DNA from: Porticoccaceae bacterium
Lineage (GTDB): Bacteria > Pseudomonadota > Gammaproteobacteria > Pseudomonadales > Porticoccaceae
Length of the DNA: 8,818 nt
NCBI GenBank assembly: GCA_003448675.1
Contig: DLXZ01000067.1
Span: 1-8,818, forward strand
Reading direction: 5' to 3'
A program made the translations under genes and the position numbers. This document shows positions 5,925-8,818 of the stretch, one piece after another. The notes beneath the pieces are model-generated. The model made no database searches. It worked only from the letters and a program-made list of their open reading frames with translations, and was not told where the DNA came from. Positions within the stretch are counted from its first letter, which is position 1; each line of letters opens with the position of its first letter.

Positions 5925-6166
5925 TAACTGGATTGTTAACAAGGGTAATCAAGGCATACCAGTACTGCGTCAGTCCACTTCTGGGGCGGCATTGCCGGTT
6001 TTATCCCAGTTGCTCCCAATATGCGGTTGATAGTCTACAACGGCATGGAGCTGTCAAAGGCTTATTTTTTACTGCCAGGCGCCTTGGAAAGTGTCACCCC
6101 TTTCACCCCGGTGGGTATGATCCGGTGCCCGAACCCTCAGCGACTCTAAAACAGGTTGATAAATGA
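5921..6166 (+). CDS. yidD: membrane protein insertion efficiency factor YidD
   Basis: YidD is a small membrane-associated protein that assists YidC-dependent insertion of inner-membrane proteins. The 81-residue product contains the complete family signature: SPLLGRHCRFYPSCSQYA (18-35) with paired cysteines, then HGAVKG (42-47), ARRLGKCHPF (52-61) and GGYDPVP (64-70). Its N-terminus is amphipathic rather than a clear transmembrane helix. The ATG shares the sequence ATGA with the rnpA stop, and its own stop shares ATGA with the yidC start, so translation of rnpA, yidD and yidC is probably coupled. This placement directly before yidC is the norm in proteobacteria. Confidence 0.97.
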   Translation: MITGLLTRVIKAYQYCVSPLLGRHCRFYPSCSQYAVDSLQRHGAVKGLFFTARRLGKCHPFHPGGYDPVPEPSATLKQVDK

Positions 6167-7839
6167 TGGATTGGCAGCGCAGTAGCCTTATAGCCGCAAT
6201 CGTGTTGGTCTTTGGGTATCTATTTATTCAATGGAATGAGTTCAAGGAAGCGACGTCCCCAGTTAGCACTAATCCGATGGAAGAAAGCGTTTTCGTGCCA
6301 GAGGAGCCCGGTGTTTTAAACAGCCCGTCGGGAGATCCCAGCATGGATTCGGAGATTCCCGAGGTAAGCCCGGTCAGGGAAACCGCTTTACCCGAGAGCA
6401 AAATCAATGGGGGTAGACTGGTTCAGGTGCAAACGGATGTTCTTGATTTAACCATTGATACAGTGGGTGGTGATATTGTTCGGGCGGCTTTGCGAAAGCA
6501 TTTGTCCGAACAGAGCAATGATGGCAAGCCCTATGTGATCTTGAATCGCACACGCTCACATACTTATGTGGCTCAAAGTGGTTTGATCGGGCCAAATGGT
6601 ACGGATCGCAAGGGCCAGCGCCCGGTTTTTCGAACCAGGCAGACAGAGTATAAGCTAGAGCAAGAGCAAGAAGAGTTGATAGTAACGCTGGAGCTTGATC
6701 AGCCCGGTGCAAAAATCTTCAAGCATTACGTCTTTTATCCCGGTGAGTACCTTATTGGTGTTCGGTATGAGGTCCAAAATCTGTCAGATAACCCCTGGCA
6801 GGCTTATCTTTTTGGTCAGGTAAAGCGTGATACGTCCGATCCGAATACCGCAAATGCCATGGGGCCGCGGCCTTACCTGGGGATGGCTGTTAATACCGAA
6901 GAAACGAACTATAAAAAACTGGATTTCGAGGACCTCGACGAAGCCGCTTTTAAAACAGAAAAGCTCGGCGGTTGGGTGGCCATGGTGCAGCATTACTTTG
7001 TCAGCGCTTGGGTTCCAGGAAAGGAAGACAGGAACCACTATCAGCTGCGTCGGTTGGGCAGCAAGAGTTTGTATACCGCTGGCTTCACTGGGCCACTTGT
7101 GGAAGTGGCGCCGGGACAAAGTGGGTCCTTACAGGCTGATTTTTATGTGGGGCCTAAGAATCAGCAAAGGCTCGCGGATATATCAGAGCATCTGGATCTG
7201 ACAATCGACTACGGTTGGCTGTGGTGGGTAGCCAAGCCACTTTTCTGGGGTTTGGATCTGATTAATCAGATCCTCAATAACTGGGGCTGGTCGATCGTTA
7301 TGCTAACCGTCGTTGTCAAAGGGATTTTCTACCCCTTGTCCGCTGCCAGTTACCGATCCATGGCGAGAATGAGAAAGCTGCAACCGGAGATGTTGCGCTT
7401 GAAAGAACTCTATGGGGATGATCGGCAAAAAATGTCCCAGGAAACCATGAATCTCTACAAACGGGAAAAGGTTAATCCGGTAGGTGGCTGTCTGCCGATG
7501 CTGATCCAGATGCCCGTGTTTATTGCCCTTTATTGGGTACTGAACGAGAGTGTAGAGTTGCGCCATTCGCCGTGGATATTATGGATCACGGATTTGTCTG
7601 TAAAAGACCCGTTTTATGTGTTGCCGGTCTTAAATGGTATCAGCATGTATGTGCTGCAAACGCTACAGCCGGCGCCGCCAGACCCCATGCAGGCCAAAGT
7701 AATGAAAATCATGCCCGTGGCCTTTAGCTTTTTCTTTATGTTCTTCCCTGCAGGCCTTGTTTTGTACTGGACAGTCAACAGTATCCTTTCCATCGCGCAG
7801 CAATGGATAATAACCCGTCGTATTGAAAGCGAGCCCTGA
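6163..7839 (+). CDS. yidC: membrane protein insertase YidC
   Basis: YidC (Oxa1 family) inserts and folds inner-membrane proteins alone or with SecYEG; the F0 c subunit is a classic substrate. The 558-residue product has the Gram-negative layout. There is a first membrane helix (about 7-24), a Pro/Ser/Glu-rich linker (30-80) and a large periplasmic domain (to about 345). The conserved insertase core follows, with WGWSIVMLTVVVKGIFYPLS (374-393), VNPVGGCLPMLIQMPVFIALYW (438-457 and onward) and FPAGLVLYWTVNS near 528-540. Lys386 occupies the place of the groove arginine of E. coli YidC. Two ATGs (6163 and 6166) are possible; the first overlaps yidD and has AGG seven bases upstream. The C-terminal tail is short and weakly charged. 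Confidence 0.97.
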   Translation: MMDWQRSSLIAAIVLVFGYLFIQWNEFKEATSPVSTNPMEESVFVPEEPGVLNSPSGDPSMDSEIPEVSPVRETALPESKINGGRLVQVQTDVLDLTIDTVGGDIVRAALRKHLSEQSNDGKPYVILNRTRSHTYVAQSGLIGPNGTDRKGQRPVFRTRQTEYKLEQEQEELIVTLELDQPGAKIFKHYVFYPGEYLIGVRYEVQNLSDNPWQAYLFGQVKRDTSDPNTANAMGPRPYLGMAVNTEETNYKKLDFEDLDEAAFKTEKLGGWVAMVQHYFVSAWVPGKEDRNHYQLRRLGSKSLYTAGFTGPLVEVAPGQSGSLQADFYVGPKNQQRLADISEHLDLTIDYGWLWWVAKPLFWGLDLINQILNNWGWSIVMLTVVVKGIFYPLSAASYRSMARMRKLQPEMLRLKELYGDDRQKMSQETMNLYKREKVNPVGGCLPMLIQMPVFIALYWVLNESVELRHSPWILWITDLSVKDPFYVLPVLNGISMYVLQTLQPAPPDPMQAKVMKIMPVAFSFFFMFFPAGLVLYWTVNSILSIAQQWIITRRIESEP

Positions 7840-7882
7840 ACGGGTTGATTGCAGCTTATTAACACGCGGGCAATCTTGACCT

Positions 7883-8818
7883 GTGTACACAAACCACACA
7901 GACACTATCGTTGCGATAATCACGCCACCCGGCCGGGGTGGTGTGGGCATAGTCCGTGCCAGTGGCAAAGATTTAAAGGTGTTTTTTGATGAGATCCTGG
8001 GTTTAAGTCCTCCACCGCGACAGGCGGTTTTTTGTGGCTTCAGGGATGCCGGTGGTGCCGATATTGATCAGGGTATTGCCCTGTATTTTCCTGGGCCCGG
8101 TTCCTATACTGGCGAGGATATTCTGGAACTTCAGGCCCATGGAAGCCCCGTGGTGCTGGATCAGCTATTGCAGCGCTGCATACATCTGGGCGCGCGGTTG
8201 GCAAGACCCGGAGAATTCAGTGAGCGGGCATTTCTGAACAACAAACTGGATTTGGCGCAGGCCGAAGCCGTGGCGGATCTCATTGATGCGGGAACCGCGC
8301 AAGCTGCAAAAGGCGCATTGCGGGCGTTGAAGGGGGAATTTTCCAAAAAAGTATATGCGCTAGTTGATGAGCTCACTCGACTTAGAGTCTTTATCGAGGC
8401 TGCCATTGATTTTCCCGAGGAAGAAATAGATTTCCTGGCCAATAGCCAAATCCATGAAGAATTGGCGGCGTTGATCAATAGTTTCGATGAGCTACTGGCG
8501 GCAACACACCAGGGTGTGTTGCTAAAGGAAGGTTTGAATATTGTTATCGCCGGAGAGCCTAATGCTGGCAAGTCGAGTTTGCTCAATGCCCTGGCAGGGG
8601 TGGAACGGGCGATAGTCACCGATGTGCCGGGGACAACGCGAGATATTATTAAAGAGGATATAAATGTCGGGGGGCTTCCGGTCCAGCTGGTGGACACCGC
8701 TGGTCTACGGAATAGCGATGACCCGGTTGAAAAACTGGGTATTGAACGAGCCCGGCAACAAATTGCTGAAGCGGATAAGGTTTTTTGGGTGGTTGATGCC
8801 AGCACTTTGGGAAGTAGA
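7883..8818 (+). CDS. mnmE: tRNA modification GTPase MnmE, 3' end beyond window edge
   Basis: MnmE (TrmE) is the GTPase partner of MnmG in wobble-uridine modification and binds the folate one-carbon donor through its N-terminal domain. The 312 visible codons cover the N-terminal domain ([18 protein letters not shown], 8-25; [17 protein letters not shown], 71-87; [17 protein letters not shown], 108-124), part of the helical domain, and the G domain up to G3. Within the G domain are P-loop GEPNAGKSS (224-232), G2 loop TTRD (251-254) and DTAGLR (271-276). About 140 residues, including the NKxD motif and C-terminal cysteine, should follow outside the window. GTG at 7883 is the only start: the frame is closed by TGA at 7877-7879 and no ATG lies between it and the conserved N-terminus. 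It has no strong ribosome site. It lies 43 bases after yidC. Confidence 0.97.
   Translation, partial: MYTNHTDTIVAIITPPGRGGVGIVRASGKDLKVFFDEILGLSPPPRQAVFCGFRDAGGADIDQGIALYFPGPGSYTGEDILELQAHGSPVVLDQLLQRCIHLGARLARPGEFSERAFLNNKLDLAQAEAVADLIDAGTAQAAKGALRALKGEFSKKVYALVDELTRLRVFIEAAIDFPEEEIDFLANSQIHEELAALINSFDELLAATHQGVLLKEGLNIVIAGEPNAGKSSLLNALAGVERAIVTDVPGTTRDIIKEDINVGGLPVQLVDTAGLRNSDDPVEKLGIERARQQIAEADKVFWVVDASTLGSR

Noticed and set aside
7923..7940. Near-palindrome CCACCCGG/CCGGGGTGG at the mnmE start region
   Set aside because: Imperfect and fully explained by the conserved PPGRGG codons of MnmE.
8161..8805. A 214-codon open frame antisense to mnmE
   Set aside because: Serine-rich shadow translation opposite the clearly conserved MnmE G domain; no independent support.

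Overview
This window is a conserved gammaproteobacterial housekeeping block from around the chromosome origin, not an accessory island. The gene set (atpI, parB, parA, rsmG and mnmG on the minus strand; rpmH, rnpA, yidD, yidC and mnmE on the plus strand) and the protein sequences point to a gammaproteobacterium. The parAB genes lie just upstream of the ATP synthase operon, as in Pseudomonas and related marine orders. The species cannot be named from the sequence alone. I see no transposase, phage gene, CRISPR array, tRNA or rRNA.

Left half (about 1-4830, minus strand): mnmG, rsmG, parA and parB form a tight series with an 8-17 bp overlap, a 7-nt gap and a 41-nt gap, so they look like one operon running leftward. 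After parB comes a 197-bp gap with a very good sigma70-type promoter (TTGATT, 17 bp, TATAAT). It drives atpI, which is cut by the window edge and presumably heads the atp operon.

Centre (4831-5372): about 540 bp without a gene between the divergent mnmG and rpmH. It holds an AT-rich half (about 25% GC over 4921-5040), one good and several weak DnaA-box-like sites, an 11-bp perfect inverted repeat and a rpmH promoter with a GC-rich discriminator. Every gene in the window is transcribed away from this stretch. That, together with mnmG adjacency, makes it a candidate replication origin or origin remnant. dnaA is not in the window, and the rpmH-to-mnmE block is inverted relative to mnmG compared with the Pseudomonas order.

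Right half (5373-8818, plus strand): rpmH, rnpA, yidD, yidC and mnmE. rpmH and rnpA are separated by a hairpin; rnpA/yidD and yidD/yidC overlap by ATGA; mnmE is cut by the right edge. Functionally this block joins ribosome and RNase P biogenesis (L34, RnpA) to membrane protein insertion (YidD, YidC). MnmE is the partner of MnmG, encoded on the other side of the gap, in tRNA wobble-uridine modification. ParA and ParB segregate the origin region.

The main points for a second look are non-coding: a 16-bp-arm perfect hairpin inside atpI, an inverted repeat over the atp promoter, a 22-bp perfect palindrome inside parA, the rearranged mnmG/rpmH junction, and a cluster of non-ATG starts. I found no evidence for a new multi-gene system.
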